This document shows positions 1-12,166 of a DNA stretch of 64,000 bases, in pieces. Position 1 is the stretch's first letter; every line of letters starts with the position of its first letter. A model generated the notes under the pieces. It did no database searches and was not told where the DNA came from. It was given only the letters and a program-made list of their open reading frames with translations. Location: NCBI GenBank assembly GCA_029582165.1, contig CM055873.1, forward strand, positions 51,786,581 through 51,850,580, written 5' to 3'. The position numbers and the translations under genes were made by a program. The stretch is from Portulaca oleracea (taxonomy: Eukaryota; Streptophyta; Magnoliopsida; Caryophyllales; Portulacaceae).

Positions 1-1096
1 AGAATCGAAAGGCTTGACGGTTGTAATTCCTTGTATTTATTTCTCTTTTCGATTTCTTTCTTTGTTTTGATAATTAATCATGATGTTTGGAACTTGTGTC
101 GTGTTTTCATTAATGATGAGTGAGTAGTTTCTTTGAATTCTAAGGTTTTGCAACCCGAAACAATGTAGTTTGATTGATTGTTATTAGTTTGTGCATAAAT
201 TCTTGATTAGAATCAATAGAAGGTTGTGTTTTCCATGTTCATGTATGTTCTTTGAGCGCTCGAATACTCATGAATTAGAGATTTACCTGTAATCTGACTA
301 CCAACCTGTCTACATAGACTTACGAAAGTTGAGAAATGAGTAGTAAACTAGGGAATCAATTAGATAACCTGACCTTTTGAGAGCTTCAATTCTGTTTAAC
401 CTAAAAGGCACACGAAAGTTGTTGATTACGTTGTTTAGAATAATTCTATTTAGCATCGAAAGAGCGATAGAATTCAGAGGTTGTCAATTCTTGATTTGTT
501 CTTGAATGTATGATTGTACAGACTAAATTTTAGTAATCGAACTCGTTGTTAGGTTAGCATTTCCCTAGAAATATTTCTCTCTTGATTAGAACCTTTGATT
601 GAATTTTCCCTGCTTTATTAGTTTTAATTAGTTTTTAAACCTTTTCAAAATCCAAAACCTGATTAGCTTAGCAATCGTGATAGAGACTAGTTTATTGAGC
701 TGCTAATTGAGTCCCTGTGGGATCGACCTTGACGTGCTTACTACGTACGCCGTGCGTTGCGGCCCTGTCAGTTCTCGCGGAGGGTATGGGACACATGGCA
801 GGTTTGAAATAGTGTCTTTATTTTAAGCAAGGTTTTGGGTTGTGTGTGTGTTATGTACCCAATTAGTCAAATAAGGATTTAAAGTTCAAAGCTTGTCTAC
901 TTATGCATCCAGACTAATTGAATTTACATACACTAAGTGAAGGCTCAAGTCGTGAGACACTTTCATGACGCATAACAACTCCTTGATTTCTTGGGTGTTG
1001 AATCCTTCTAGAAGGTGCCATGTACGGCGGGTGTAATCTTACCCAAGTGAGGGATCCCGGGCTATTTCAAGTAGTACTCTTGAAATGGCGGGAGAT
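1..1096 (+). mobile_element. Internal 3' part of an LTR retrotransposon (no intact ORF)
   Basis: No reading frame of useful length is present. The segment ends in a purine-rich tract (AAATGGCGGGAGAT, about 1083-1096) placed directly before the TG of the LTR described next, which is the usual position of a polypurine tract. I infer that this is untranslated internal sequence of the same element, cut by the window edge. Lineage cannot be assigned because no coding domain is visible. Confidence 0.5.
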
Positions 1097-1830
1097 TGTT
1101 GTAGTATTTCAAGAGTTAAGAGGCATAAAAGTATAAGATATAAGCATAAGATCGACCGGGAGGTCGGAAATGAGCTTAATAAGAAAAAGGGGCTCAACAC
1201 GGATCGTGTCTAGTCTGACACGACCCGTGTTGGTGTCCAGAGAGCACAAATTCTATGCGGATCAACACGGACCGTGTTGATCCAACACGAGTCGTGTTGA
1301 GTTCAACACGGACCGTGTTGATCTAACACGGGTCGTGTTGAGTTCAGTCGGGATTGATTTTGTAATCCCTTGATTTATGCCTCGTGGTCAATTGAATTTG
1401 AGCATGTTTTGAGATATTATTTGACTGAGAAATCAGTCATGATTTCTCATCAATAATATTCAAACAAATCCCTTGGATTATGCTCTTGATTATTGGCAAG
1501 TTTGACTAGCTTATTGGCTCCTAAGATCACTATAAAAGGTGGATGAATTGCACATTCATACACACCCTCAATCAACCTCAACTCTTCTTCAAGTTTTTAG
1601 AGAGCTTCAACACACTCTTTGAGGTGTTGAATGCAGCAACATTCTTTGAAAGTCCATGAAAAATCTTGTTACTTTGCTTACAATAAGTTAGGTTTTACCG
1701 TTGAGTCTTTCTACGGTCTAGTGAATAAGTCTTAAGGGGAGACGTGCTTGCTCTCGGCTCCTAGCCACCCAAGTGATCCTCCATCTTCTATGTGACCGTG
1801 TTTTTCTCCATCTCATTGTTTTTTCCAACA
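1097..1830 (+). mobile_element. 3' LTR of a retrotransposon (734 bp)
   Basis: The segment begins TGTTGTAG after a polypurine tract and ends TCCAACA, so it has TG...CA ends and a short inverted terminal repeat (TGTTG/CAACA). A TATA box (TATAAAAG) lies at 1531-1538, about 300 bp before the end, as expected for the U3/R boundary. Between about 1195 and 1345 it carries an array of short palindromes built on ACACGG and CCGTGT. No coding capacity. The 5' LTR is outside the window or lost. Confidence 0.6.
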
Positions 1831-2365
1831 TATACATCTTAAGGTCTCTTGCATGCATGACTGAACTTGACATGTAGAACAATCTGTATTATCATGCCTT
1901 ACTACCTAAATTATTGTCTGTAAAATGCATATCTTATTTAAAAGCTTGTGTCAATACGCAATGGATATATCCATTTTTCATGAGTGTCAAGAGTGTAAAA
2001 AAAAACACGCATTTAATATGTGAACTATCTATTTTGAAATGGGGTAATTTAGAACGGTTGATGTAAAATTACTGCATATATAGGACTTTATCGATATTTT
2101 CAAATAATAAGGTACTTATCAAACATTAATTTCTCATGTGCCATCGATCTATAAAATATCAACAAACGGTTGTCATATTTTTAAACAATATTATTGAATA
2201 AAATACATCGATTTATTGGACAAGTAAAGCTCGTGTAGGAGTACAACTATACCCATATCCCCCACGATGTACGATATTGTATTTTATTAAAATTAAAAAA
2301 TGTAGAACATCTTTCCACACAATAATACAATGTCAAAATTAAAATGACACTATTTGGCAATTAAG
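1831..2365. other. Intergenic, 3' flank of the first SPH gene
   Basis: AT-rich sequence between the LTR and the SPH stop codon. It probably includes the 3' UTR of the minus-strand SPH gene. No gene, RNA or repeat structure was recognised. Confidence 0.4.
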
Positions 2366-2809
2366 TTACCAACCAAATTGAAACCTCCATTCGTCTTCAT
2401 AAAAATGGAAATAAAACCCATCTTCTTTAACTTTCCATTCACCTTTTCCGTTTGCTGCTTCAGCAAATAATGCTTGCACACTCGCCCAAACTACAGAAGT
2501 TCTTGTCAAATTATTCCAAGAAAAATCACACACATTTCCTCCGCAAAAGAAACCGGTCACATAGTCAGCAGGACCGTCCCAACATTCCATCACGTTGATA
2601 TCGAAACCCCAACTGAAGTTTTGTCCCGGTTTAAGAATATGTTGTCCCAAGTCTTCAGGATAATAACGCCCGGTACTACAATTTAATTTTAGTTCGTCAG
2701 ATTTGAGCCCGTTAATTATGCTGATCACTTGATTATCTGCTCCGACTAAATTGCAACTTACTAAAACAAGGAAGATAAATAGAAATAAAACAACTGAGTG
2801 TTTAAACAT
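2366..2809 (-). CDS. S-protein homolog (plant self-incompatibility S1 family), secreted
   Basis: Single-exon 147-aa protein. A hydrophobic signal peptide covers about residues 1-24, so it should be secreted. The mature part has the family pattern: INGL near the N-terminus, the SWGF motif, four conserved cysteines (in LNC, MEC, FFC and VCD) that would form two disulfides, and the C-terminal GEW...DGFYF...FQFGW block. N-glycosylation sequons NCS, NFS and NNLT are present. In the family, Papaver PrsS is the pistil self-incompatibility ligand; most other members are of unknown function, so no specific role is claimed. A TATA-like box (TATAAATA on the minus strand, about 2949-2957) lies about 140 bp upstream. 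The closest paralogs are at 24.0, 29.3 and 33.1 kb. The gene lies just downstream of the GDSL gene on the same strand. Confidence 0.88.
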   Translation of the reverse strand: MFKHSVVLFLFIFLVLVSCNLVGADNQVISIINGLKSDELKLNCSTGRYYPEDLGQHILKPGQNFSWGFDINVMECWDGPADYVTGFFCGGNVCDFSWNNLTRTSVVWASVQALFAEAANGKGEWKVKEDGFYFHFYEDEWRFQFGW

Positions 2810-3575
2810 TTTGATATGTTAATTTAAATTGCTATTTGTTACCTATGTCGTCAATTCTCCTAGACAAGATTTAAGAATGTTTTTTTTTTTTTTTGAAAGC
2901 GGTTTAAGAATGTTTTGTGTTGGCTTAATGACTTGAGATGAAATGATATTTATAGTAGCACATCTACTTCTTTCTTGTATTCTTGAATGTAGTCAATAGT
3001 AGTTAATTGATTTTAATTGAGTAATTAAAGCACAAAGAAGTGTTATGATGTAAAGTATTGACTATAAATATGTTTGATGTTATAGTTTTAAAATGTAAAG
3101 TTCACATTACAAAACTCTGTTTTATTGTTTTAGATTGTATAACGAATAAGCAATTTCTCACAATGAAAAAAAAAATGCACGTAATCATCAGGTCAAGAAT
3201 CAATATTAGTTTATTAGATATTGTTAATTTGTGACTACTCTCTTGGTTCTTTTTTATTTATCATTTTGGAGAATTGATGAGAAATTAGGATAGCCATCAA
3301 AATTACGGATAAAATTACAAAATTACTTAAAATTGATAAACTTTAATAATGAGAGAGAGATATTAATTAATATAAATATCAAAATTGGTAAAAGTTAACA
3401 AGTAAGGATATCGAGAGTAGCTATTTATATGGTATACCATGTAGACTCTTTAAAGTTATGATATTAGAATTGTAGTTCTTTTTTTATTTAATCATCAAAT
3501 TAATATCTTTCTAAGACACATTTGCTTATGTAATTTTTAAGAGGATGCATTTTTCTCATATTTACTTAGTTGTTT

Positions 3576-3868
3576 GTATAATACACCGGGTATGTGGTTA
3601 AATTGTGGCGTAACGGGATTGAAATGATTACTTATATCATCAAAGTACACCTTCTTTTATGGTAGCTCATCCATTGAGAACTTTTTAGCTAAACGTGTTT
3701 GGCTGAGAGTAGTCTCAGGATGGGTGACCTCTTGAGAAGTTTCCACAGACAACGTGTGAGCGAGGACGAAGCTCGCTGGAAGGATTCGTGATAATTTGTG
3801 AAGTCAGTCAGCAATCCATGAAGCAATTATCAACAATGTTCGCAGCGCGGGAGGGCCGAGGCGTTACA
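3576..3868 (+). mobile_element. Cassandra-type TRIM LTR with embedded 5S rRNA-like sequence, degraded
   Basis: The ends resemble the Cassandra LTR (TGTAACACC at the start, GGCGTTACA at the end). Inside, about 3675-3740 matches the 3' half of plant 5S rRNA, including the internal promoter region: a box-A-like segment (GCTAAACGTGTTTGGCTG) and the box-C block GATGGGTGACCTC followed by a TGAGAAGT variant. Cassandra elements are short non-coding retrotransposons whose LTRs carry a 5S-derived Pol III promoter. This copy has many substitutions relative to the one at 27.8 kb. No internal region or second LTR is evident, so it looks like a solo LTR. Confidence 0.7.
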
Positions 3869-4273
3869 GTTTGCCTCCCTCAAGGTGCATGCAATGGTGG
3901 ATTTAATATTGTATTGTCATCTTCACATTTTAAAACCATAACATCAAATACATTTATGGTCAATATTCAGTATTAAATATAATATTAATATACAATCCAT
4001 CTAGTCCATATATATAAGTGACACTTTTTGAAAATACTAATGTATGGTGCCCATGCCTTAATTTAAACCACATTGTTAGTAAACTGTATGTACTTATCAC
4101 ATATGTTGTTTTGGACTTAGTTTTGGGACTCTATATTTTACTCTCGTGAGGTAAAAATAATAATGAATCTTACTTTTGCAAATATTCAGTACTAATATAC
4201 AACCCATCTGGTCCATAATGAAATAATGATTGATGATAATAATGATAAATTTTATTTCTATGAGCTAACATGT

Positions 4274-4435
4274 CTTTTTCAATAAGTGATATATCATATA
4301 AATGTTGAAAATTTTCAATGAAAAGAAATATTATGGTAAAGAATATAATACTTATAAGTATTATATTCTTTACCATAATATTTCTTTTCATTGAAAATTT
4401 TCAACATTTATATGATATATCACTTATTGAAAAAG
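4274..4435. repeat. Perfect 162-bp palindrome (two 81-bp arms, no spacer)
   Basis: Reading outward from 4354/4355 (centre ACTTATAAGT), 81 bases on the right are the exact reverse complement of 81 bases on the left, after which similarity stops at once on both sides. It sits in the 3' flank of the GDSL gene, 190 bp beyond its stop codon. Identical short ORFs on both strands are a consequence of the symmetry and are not genes. An ATA-type microsatellite follows at about 4471-4514. Confidence 0.95.
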
Positions 4436-4470
4436 TCAAATTCAAGTTCGGTAACATGCACCAACTTAAC

Positions 4471-4514
<44 letters not shown>
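4471..4514. repeat. (ATA)n microsatellite
   Basis: About fourteen consecutive trinucleotide units of the ATA/AAT type, 35 bp from the right arm of the palindrome and 110 bp downstream of the GDSL stop codon. Confidence 0.95.
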
Positions 4515-4516
<2 letters not shown>

Positions 4517-4625
4517 ATTACAAACCGAAATTGTTCTAATTAATCAATAATATTACAAACCAAATGTTCGAATCATCAGAGTGAAGAAGATAGTGTTTTT
4601 GATCTATAAGCCAACTCTCAGTAGC

Positions 4626-7096
4626 CTACTCATGGGGTGCACCGATGCGGAGGCGGCAAAGTTCAGAAAGCCGTTGGTAAGGCGAGGTGTAGAGCCCGGA
4701 CCACACCATTGATGCGACTACTTTGTTAGCCGCGTCCGTATAGTGTGTTCCATCCCAATTGATCACTTTGGACTGGTCGAGGCAGAAGGTGTGCCAATTG
4801 ATGCACGGAACCAATGGGTTTTCAAACCCTGAAACAACAAACATACAACATATTGTAGCAAAAAATTATTGGGGGTGCCGAATATATTAGGACAAAAGTG
4901 TTACATCAGACCTAACATTCTATTCCCCTTATGCTTTTCATTAATTAGACAATTCAAGTTAATCACTTTTATGTACAATACTTTAAATTAATACATAACT
5001 ATATATAACAATAATAAAGTGCCCATGAAATTTTAAGCTAGCAAACAAGGTTACGAAAAATTAGTAATAAGTGCAGAAATTATATTTAAAAATTATTTTT
5101 AAATGAGTTAAAATAATGTTATTTATATAGTGCACAAAAAAATATATATGTTATTAGAATTTACAATACAAGTTGTTAAAATTGATAATGAAATAGTAAA
5201 TATTGTTTCATGAAAATTAAAACTAAAAACAAGATCAAACAAGCATAATATAAGAGATGATATAAACGGCGAAAAGAATTTCTAATTAAAAAACCAAGGT
5301 ACACTACAAACGAAAAAAATAAAAGTAAAACAAACTATTCATATGAATTGGAATAAGCATAATGGAACAAGAAAACCCTCATACTAAGAATTGAACCCTT
5401 GACCATTACTCATAATATACACTTTTGTCTCCGCACTTAACTACAATAAAATGCCTACATAGGTAAAATTTTTGTATATTGTCCGAAACTCATTGCATAG
5501 GATTTTAAAAATTGAAATTAGTTCCCTAAGAAATTTACATTTATAATATAAATATGAAAATCAATTATGTTGTCAGATATATCAAAGTTGGTAATTCTCA
5601 CCAAAACTGGTCGAGTTGGCTATCAAGTTATATTTTATGTCAAACATGTTGACATAAACTATAACCGCCTCTTTTAGTTGGGTTTGGAGGGTGGTCGACA
5701 ACAAGCGTAGTCCATTGTTGAATTTTTGGGCCACCTCGTTGTAAATCGCCACGCACCCCACTCGGTCCAAGCGGTCACCCAACTGTTTATTGATAAGTTG
5801 GGCAGGCAAACACCCAATGGGGCCGGTGTTGTACAACAGAAACTTCCGGCCCCCCAGATCATACAACTTCTACAAAATCAATAGTTTGAAAATGGGTTAG
5901 CAAATAAAGATTATTCAAAAGACCAAAAAAAAAATCGAAATAAACGAGGAAAAAAGAAGGAAATTAAAGAAACCCTTATGGCATTCTCCACACTAACGAC
6001 GACCGCCGAGATGTTGCCTTCAATTTCTCGGTGCGTTGAATTACGAAGGACCTTACTGACATCATTTTGTCCAATGTCAATCGAATAGATGGCATTTCGA
6101 ATGCCATCTTCGGTGATGTTGGGTCCCTTACCTACAAATTATGTTTTAATTAGAAATAATAAAAGTATACCATCAAAAAAATAAAAAAAAAAACAAAGTT
6201 CGATGAAACTAACCCCTTGGCATGTGGAGGACTCGGTATCGAAAGTACTCAAACTGCTTCACCTGCGTCGGTAGAGGGAAGGATACTTCAGGCTTTGGCT
6301 GGGCGGGCATGGCGTATACGGCGAAATTTGGGCCCCCGGTGAAGTTTCCGTCGAATGCCTCCATGAAAGGGGCAAGATGGCCCGTTCCAAGGTTCTCCGC
6401 TATAGTCACAAAATTATAAGAGTATAAAAAAAAAATAAAATTTAAGTATACATAGATTACCCAGGTAAATGATAATATAACAATGCGTACATATGATATT
6501 TTTAATTCTTGGTCTTTAATGTCTATCATCTCAATTTTAATGTACCGAGTAAAACAAATACAAGTATACCTAGGTAATATTAATAGGACTGCTAATTTTT
6601 TCCCCCTCTTTTTTGTTTTCTTTTAGAAACCGAATTGCAAAAACTAGGGCTAAGTAATCAATAATCGGAAAATTTCTCACATAAAAATTTTAGTAAGTGA
6701 TAAAAATGCATACTTACCCAAGTGACTAAATCAATAATATATACCCTCATCTTTTCCCCCTTCATTTTTGTTCTTTTAGGAACCGAATAGTAAAAACAAG
6801 GGTTAAAAAAATCAATGATAGCAAAATTCTCTACGTCAAATTTTTTTTTGCTAAGTGATAGAAATGCATGCATAATATATATGGTTACCTAAGTAGTCTA
6901 TGTATAATAGACCGTTGGAAGCGCGGCAATTGAATGGCTGATCGGGTCGTAAGGGGAAGTAGCCGGTTGACGAACATCGGCCACCGGTGTCCGTATTACT
7001 GTCACCAAAATTAAATTGGTGACAGTATAAACCCTCGATTGTTGTACTCCTCAAGATGAATATCATAGCGAACACGTAGTAAAATAACTTCGCCAT
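4626..7096 (-). CDS. GDSL esterase/lipase, five exons, intact
   Basis: Exons (minus strand): 6889-7096, 6214-6399, 5974-6131, 5602-5869, 4626-4828. All junctions are GT-AG and the frame is continuous, giving 340 aa. A signal peptide covers residues 1 to about 22, so this is probably a secreted cell-wall or apoplast hydrolase. Family blocks are visible: FNFGDSNTDTGG (block I, nucleophile Ser), a degenerate block II (TGGPNFAV), IDIGQND (block III Asn) and WDGTHYTDAAN (block V Asp and His). The closest family is the plant GDSL group that includes At1g67830/FXG1-type proteins; substrate is not predictable. At 340 aa it is slightly short for that group (about 370-380), because the exon 1/2 region is abbreviated. 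The start at 7096 was chosen because the upstream in-frame extension is only translated GA repeat. Related broken copies lie at 20.1 and 25.4 kb. Confidence 0.85.
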
Positions 7097-7135
7097 TTCG
7101 ATGGAGCAAGAAAGGTGAGAGATTCGATAGAGAGA

Positions 7136-7140
7136 GAGAC

Positions 7141-7177
<37 letters not shown>
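7136..7177. repeat. (GA)n tract in the 5' leader of the GDSL gene
   Basis: Long GA/CT dinucleotide run 40-80 bp upstream of the chosen ATG, that is, a CT-rich 5' leader on the transcribed strand. Such tracts are common in plant 5' UTRs. More GA-rich sequence continues to about 7220. Confidence 0.9.
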
Positions 7178-7180
<3 letters not shown>

Positions 7181-7364
7181 TTGAGAGATCAAGAGAGAGT
7201 TGAGAAAGAGAGAGAGACTTGAGGGGTTGGGTGAGAGATTATGTTAAGGGGGTGGGGTATTTATAAACTAATATGCCTATATGGGCTGTTGAATATTACA
7301 TACAACTATACAAGGTCTATGAAAATTTGCAACGGTTTTTTTCAGGTAGGTGATACTAGTAAAT

Positions 7365-7776
7365 ATGATCCTTCTTTTTTAAAATTAATATTTACTCACC
7401 CTCATAATTTTTGTAACTAATACTCTATAATTTAGCAATTTTTGGGAAGACTTTTCGATGAAGTTATAATTATACATATTTATTAAAAAATAGACTTTTA
7501 GATTTGAGAAAATGAATTATTTTTTTAAATATTATTTTTTATGCAATGATGGTATTTAAATTTGAAACACTATGTTAATTTTTTTACGAAGTCTAATTCA
7601 TTTCGTCAAACTCAAATTATGTCCACTTTTCAAATTCAGATAGTCATTTTTAGAAATTACAATTTATTTTCTTAAATCTAAAAATCCATTTTTTAATAAT
7701 TGTATATAATTATAGCTTGTCCAAAAAGATTATGGAAAAAGTTTGTTAAATTATACTCCAAAAAAGTGAAGGTCAT
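7365..7776. mobile_element. Foldback/MITE-like element with ~100-bp imperfect inverted repeats
   Basis: The segment at about 7425-7530 pairs with the reverse complement of about 7650-7755. Both arms contain the order CTATAATTTAGCAA, TTATAATTATA, TTATTAAAAAAT and a TTTAGATTT block. Outer ends are near CCTTCTTTTTT and its counterpart. No ORF. A related solo arm sits at about 12912-12995 and a fragment at about 27241-27275. The target-site duplication was not resolved. Confidence 0.6.
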
Positions 7777-8039
7777 ATCATATCTATTAATATCCCATTA
7801 TCCCTAGCATAATGATAGACAACCTTTGCAATAATGATAGACAGTTCGGTAAACGGGTAAAATTATTTTAAGCGTATTAATTATTCCCATTTGTTGTGTT
7901 TGTGAGATTAACCTAAATGTTAGGAATTGTGATGTGAACACAATCAATTAATCAATGGTCATTGCTTCCCTTCCTCATCAACATAATCAATTAATCAGTT
8001 ATACGTCATTATTGTGAACCCAACTACCATTGCACTCCT

Positions 8040-10855
8040 TTCTGAGTTTCTCTACAAAAATGTAGGAAATAGTGGGTACTCCGTAAAGTTTTTCTAATGT
8101 CAACCTACATCCAAGCACGAAGAAAATAGGTCAACATGAAAAATTGACTATTTTTCCAAATTTTTTGACCAATCAAACACGCCCTAAATCATTTCATCAT
8201 TTTAGGTTAATTTGCTCTATAATGAGCAAGTGATACCGGAGAAAATATCGAGTCTCGATTTTTGTTGTGTTGTATATCAGTCTTTGGGTCATTTATTTGA
8301 TGTTTGCCCTCAGTACACTTCTTTCAAAACTTTTATGGATGGATTTGAACATGCTAAACTTGAACAGATCAATAATAGTCGTTTGTGTGAAATGTGGGAT
8401 GAAGATGATATGCCCCAATGTTTACATTTGCTTAACCCCTACACCCTTCACCTACTGTAAGTAAGGAAGTGATGACACTGTGCTTGATCATGTTAGTGAA
8501 ACCACCAGTGAGATTATACTTAGGATGATACACCATTGATGGGGAATGATTCTAAGAGTAATGAATTAGTGTGTGATGATGTTGTGCTCCATGAGAATAT
8601 GTTTAATGAATCATTAGTCACACCCTTGTCCATGTCATTATGTGAGGAGAGGGTTGAATGTTCTAAAGTTCACATTGACACATCTTTTGTAAATGAGGAG
8701 TCTAGTGCTTGTTCATTGCCCCAACTTATTAATCTACACGTTCAATCGCCATATGTACGTGGATCACCTCATGAAGATTTATCTATAGTTACTCCTTCCC
8801 CATCTCTTGTAACTCATGATCTTGATTTTCATGGTGCATGTGTGTGAGTATGAATCTTTCTCTATGGATTATGACCATGAACATTCCATTTTCACTTTTG
8901 ATGATGTTTTGAATGATGCACCTTTGTCTTTTGATATTGATAGCTCTTCTGATGAGCCTAAATTGATGACGATGAAAATGTGTCATCTTGTAATGTTGAA
9001 AGTGTGGTCATGTGGTATAAGTGTATAACCCTACATTTTCCTAGTCACCCACTGATTAATTTGGTGAGTTGGATGAAAATTATGAATTGAAGTCTGTATT
9101 TGATGAAATCCTATTGAGGTTGAGTGTGAGGAGTCTATTTTGTGTTCTAATGAGATTGAATTGTTTCCTCATTTCCCCTTTATGTGATTTGTTTTCCTAC
9201 ACTCATTTCTGATGAACCCGAGTTTACAAAGTCCCTAGGTCTCTTTAGAGGGTATAATTCCCTCAATGTATCCTATAGTACCTACATAGAGGATTGGACT
9301 TGCCTAGGAAAGTCAAGTTAGGTCATTCATTTTATGATTTTGGTAATTATTCCAAGGCATTTGATAAACTGTTAAGGGCACTCACATTTGTTGATGCAAT
9401 TTTGAGATTGTGCTCTTATGTCCAATCCTCTGAGATGCATTCGAGACTACAATTTATTTCTAAAAGCATTGAATGGCTCTGAGTTGTTGCTTCGTAGCTT
9501 GAGGTAAGAGAGAGTGACTGATGCTTCATGTATTATATGCTTATTATATATATATTAACTAATATGCTCCATTTTTTAAACGTCCAATTTATTTATACAT
9601 GTTTTATATGCTTATTATGTATATTTTAATCACTAATATAGATTGTGGGCTCAATTCCAACTCGAGGCACAATGACAATTTGTTTCTCCTTGTTCCCTCC
9701 GTACTCTACCATGTCTACCCCTTATTTAAAGTGTTACTATGAGATAATTGTCTCATTTTTCAATTTACTTCACAATTTTTTATTACAAAAGAAAGGAAAA
9801 ACTAACATAGTGAGTGATTGGAGGAAGACAATAGTATTACAAAGTCATGGGCTGGATACTTTACAAATGCGCACACATTAAACATTCAATTTCTATTTTT
9901 TTTAAATCCTTTTTTTTTTATATGTTTCGAAAGTCTTTACATAGCTTTGCCTTTATGTATGTTTAGGTTTTTTTATATAATAAATTTTTAATTTTTTTGT
10001 TTCGAAAGTCTTTACATAGCTTCGTCTTTATGTATGTTTAGGTTTTTTATATAATAAATTTTTAAATATGTTTATTTGAGTATAAATAGAAACCCATTTT
10101 TATCTTCCCATCCATGGGTTACTTTAACTTTTGTTTTTGTTTTTTAGCATGTTTATTATGTGATAATGTATGATTGATTAATGTACATATTATTTTTAAT
10201 ATTTTCATTATCCTTTAACTTTGACGTGGGATATGTCGAGAACTTGAGATTTGGAGGCTAATGGAGTCATGGCTCAAGTTATTAATATCATGGAAATCAA
10301 GTTAAGTGGCTAAATGTGCGAAGAAAGGTGTCTAAGGTAGTCAGAGAGGAAAGTAACACTAAAAACAGGCGACAAAGATCGTTCATGTATCGTGGGACAC
10401 AGGTCGTGTGATCTAATGACACAGGCCATGTTAGTGTGACTTTGCCGTTTTCTTGGTCGCAACATCTTTTGTGCAAGCTAGGGGAGACTCTTTAAGTTAG
10501 TGATATTTGGTAGTTAGCACAAGTTAATTATGTTCAATATGCCAATTATGATGGGACACTTATGATGAGCACTTAATTATGATGATTTAATTTGGGAGGT
10601 TATGTAACCTTATGGTATGCCATAAGTTAATATGACTAGCCTATAAATTGTTGCTAGGATTAGCTTGTTAGTTATCTCAAGTTACATATCAAATCCACAT
10701 ATGATAAACACACAAACATTGTAATCCTCAGAAAATAGCGCGTTGGTATTTTTCCCACGTTGTTGGGGTTTTCATGTAAATCCCTGTGCTCAACTTTTTA
10801 ATCTTTATCCATCTTAGTTTGTTTTGTGAATGAGAACTCTTGATAACTTACAGAA
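8040..10855 (+). mobile_element. Unidentified retroelement-like repeat, copy A (with LTR-like 3' part)
   Basis: This region is collinear with 22020-23985. It has three parts: a leader (8040-8210); a degraded coding-like stretch (8212-9480) with frames such as 8212-8460 and 8536-8847 that share long identical peptide words with copy B (SPHEDLSIVTP, CSLPQLINLHVQ); and a distal non-coding part (about 10070-10855) that looks like an LTR, with a purine tract and TGTCGAG near 10231, a TATA-like CTATAAAT at about 10641 and palindromic ACACAGG/CATGTT motifs. Frameshifts and stops break the coding part. No polymerase domain is visible. Coding sequence directly before an LTR fits a non-autonomous element or an additional 3' ORF; this is inference. 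Confidence 0.5.
9933..10066. repeat. Two-copy tandem repeat (~67 bp)
   Basis: The block beginning GTTTCGAAAGTCTTTACATA and ending TTATATAATAAATTTTTAA occurs twice in succession, differing by a few bases. It lies inside copy A of the unidentified repeat and is absent from copy B, where about 1.1 kb is deleted. Confidence 0.8.
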
Positions 10856-12166
10856 TATCCATAACTGTAAGGATGAGAATGGTGGGATGGTTTATAAAGG
10901 TCATACTATGTATTTTGATACTTTGTTGGGATACTCTGAGAATAATAATAGGGAAGGAAATTGTGATTGTTTTGATCAAGAGTATAAATCAATTGTTCCA
11001 TAATGTTATTACAACTTTTAAATAATGTATATTATTATATGAAATCTATAATGATACTATAAATAATTATCAAAAAGCAAAAGTACCGAAATAATTTGAA
11101 TCCAAAAGATAAGTTGTATTTGTGTGTGTATATATGAATTATATATATTTTTATTTTGAATAAATTATTATTAGAAAATAATGCATATTATTATTAGAAA
11201 TGATTTGAATCCAAAATAATATTATATTTTTGGCTTGAATCAATTATGTTTTTGGCATTACCTACTAAAATAATGTGCATAAATATTATAATTAACCTTA
11301 TCACTTGTCTCCGAATATCATATCTATACATATGTTTTGTATGTGCTCAAATTATATATTTTCTTATACACTATATATTTTGGCCTTGGCATTACTCTAT
11401 TTCAAAATAAGTGTCACCTATAAAACTATATATCGACTAAAGAGAAACCAAAATAGTTGTTAAAGGCCTAATTAAATAATACTTGTTTTGGATTGTTGAT
11501 TTTGCTTGCCAATTAGGCAATTACTTCATCTTCAATGTAGGGATCTAGCATCCTTTTGAGGAAAAATGGGTTATTTACTTAGGGTGCCCCATTAATTGTC
11601 TCTTTTGTAGGAAGGATCTATTTTGATGTTTGATGGCCAATATTTATTTACGTCCACGTATTTGTGACTTGATAGTAAAAAAAAAAATTGAATATATACA
11701 AGTTACCTTTATTAATATATATAATTACCCCTATGAATTATAGGTTATCTCTATATTCATAGAAGTAACTCTGATACAATTTATACTCTGTATATTTATA
11801 GAGATAATTTTCGTATATAATTAAATAACCCAAAAAAATATGTATAGGCACTTTGCTTGACTCTTGAGTTTCATCCTAGCTATCCTATGATCTGTGACAA
11901 TTGACAACCCTTCTTTAATTACTTGTTCTCCTTATAGTTAAGTGTTAATTTTATCCTTAATAAATAACTTTGTTTAAATTACTTTATAATCTTGACTCTT
12001 AATGACTTTCTATTGGACTTGCTAATTTTATCTTTAATGAATAATTTTAAAATCAAACACTTAACTATTTTTAGAAAAACTATTAACACTTTGATACAAT
12101 TTTATATAAATCTTTGTGTTACATTGATTTTTCCGTTTTGCTCCAAAAATTACATGTAATAAGGTA
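10856..12166. other. Intergenic AT-rich stretch
   Basis: Very AT-rich sequence. No ORF with family features, RNA gene or clear repeat boundary was seen. Confidence 0.4.

Noticed and set aside
4170..4539. Mirror-image short ORFs on both strands (MKRNIMVKN...)
   Set aside because: They exist only because the DNA is a perfect palindrome. No family resemblance.
7097..7192. In-frame N-terminal extension of the GDSL protein (MISQLSLSL...)
   Set aside because: It is translated GA/CT repeat. The Met at 7096 starts a normal signal peptide, so the tract is taken as 5' UTR.
9640..9672. Possible tRNA 3' half (GGGCTCAATTCCAACTCGAGGCAC)
   Set aside because: No matching 5' half, anticodon arm or acceptor stem. 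At best SINE debris.
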